This document shows positions 23,736 to 23,859 of a stretch of DNA of 23,859 nt, one piece after another. Where the stretch lies: positions 1-23,859 of the forward strand of contig CABUQI010000009.1 of the NCBI GenBank assembly GCA_902493545.1. The letters are read 5' to 3'. This stretch comes from an uncultured Collinsella sp. (GTDB taxonomy: Bacteria > Actinomycetota > Coriobacteriia > Coriobacteriales > Coriobacteriaceae). The notes under the pieces are model-generated. The model did not search any database and was not told the origin of the DNA. It saw only the letters and a list, made by a program, of their open reading frames with translations. Position numbers and translations under genes: made by a program. Position 1 is the stretch's first letter; every line of letters starts with the position of its first letter.

Positions 23736-23859
23736 TTACTTGTCGTGAAGGGCGGTGCCGAGGAAGTCGGCGTCGAAGGGCACGGCTTCGGCAAAGACAT
23801 AGTCGCCGTCGCTGGCGATGAGCAGGTAGTTCTCCTCGCCGCCGAACTCCGCATCGCCA
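23736..23859 (-). CDS. C-terminal fragment of an unidentified protein
   Basis: The last 40 residues of a minus-strand gene enter from the right edge and end at TAA 23738-23736. They read ...EENYLLIASDGDYVFAEAVP...LGTALHDK. The fragment looks like real coding sequence by codon composition and is convergent with the helicase gene with only 26 bp between stops. It is too short for a family call. The gap holds a weak 5-bp repeat (agtct/agact) with T-rich loop, not a convincing terminator. Confidence 0.55.
   Translation of the reverse strand, partial: GDAEFGGEENYLLIASDGDYVFAEAVPFDADFLGTALHDK

Overview
The window reads as chromosomal DNA from a high-GC Gram-positive anaerobe, most likely a gut Coriobacteriia of the Collinsella type. 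This rests on G/C-rich third codon positions, strong purine-rich Shine-Dalgarno sites with several GTG starts, a long single-chain PurL beginning VSRIYVEKKPGFDVEA, an Etf-linked lactate dehydrogenase, and exported proteins with an actinobacterial-style LAxTG sorting signal. No rRNA, tRNA, CRISPR array, complete insertion sequence or prophage gene was seen. The genus is inferred from these traits, not from a database match.

Layout. Positions 1-487 (minus) hold the N-terminal part of a CPA2-type cation:proton antiporter, divergent from purL (672-4418, plus). A clear intrinsic terminator separates purL from an EamA/DMT-family transporter (4518-5453). A seven-helix GGDEF protein (5555-6697, minus) and a 2-keto-3-deoxygluconate permease, kdgT (6885-7907, minus), follow, then the amino-acid exporter pair azlC-azlD (8049-9054, minus). 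An HD-domain phosphohydrolase (9181-9993, plus) converges with the minus-strand operon glcD-etfB-etfA (9990-13615). That operon resembles the electron-bifurcating lactate dehydrogenase/Etf complex and would let the cell oxidise lactate with NAD+ by spending reduced ferredoxin.

A 346-bp intergenic region with repeats and a hairpin leads into a plus-strand cluster of five genes (13962-17167). Four encode proteins with a signal peptide or N-terminal membrane anchor, including a tiny LAQTG protein. It looks like an uncharacterised cell-surface module. A DUF554 membrane protein (17286-18002) follows.

The right-hand part is the most interesting. A probable extended -10 promoter drives a TerB_N/TerB_C protein (18091-19851), a BrxD-like DUF2791 P-loop ATPase (19844-21148) and an Lhr-like superfamily II helicase (21265-23709). 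These families are known from BREX type 2-like and Ter-associated DNA-processing systems. Here they form a compact three-gene operon without the BREX methylase, phosphatase or kinase in view. It is a plausible stand-alone anti-phage or DNA-processing system. A palindromic REP-like element sits between the ATPase and the helicase. The window ends in the C-terminus of an unidentified minus-strand gene.
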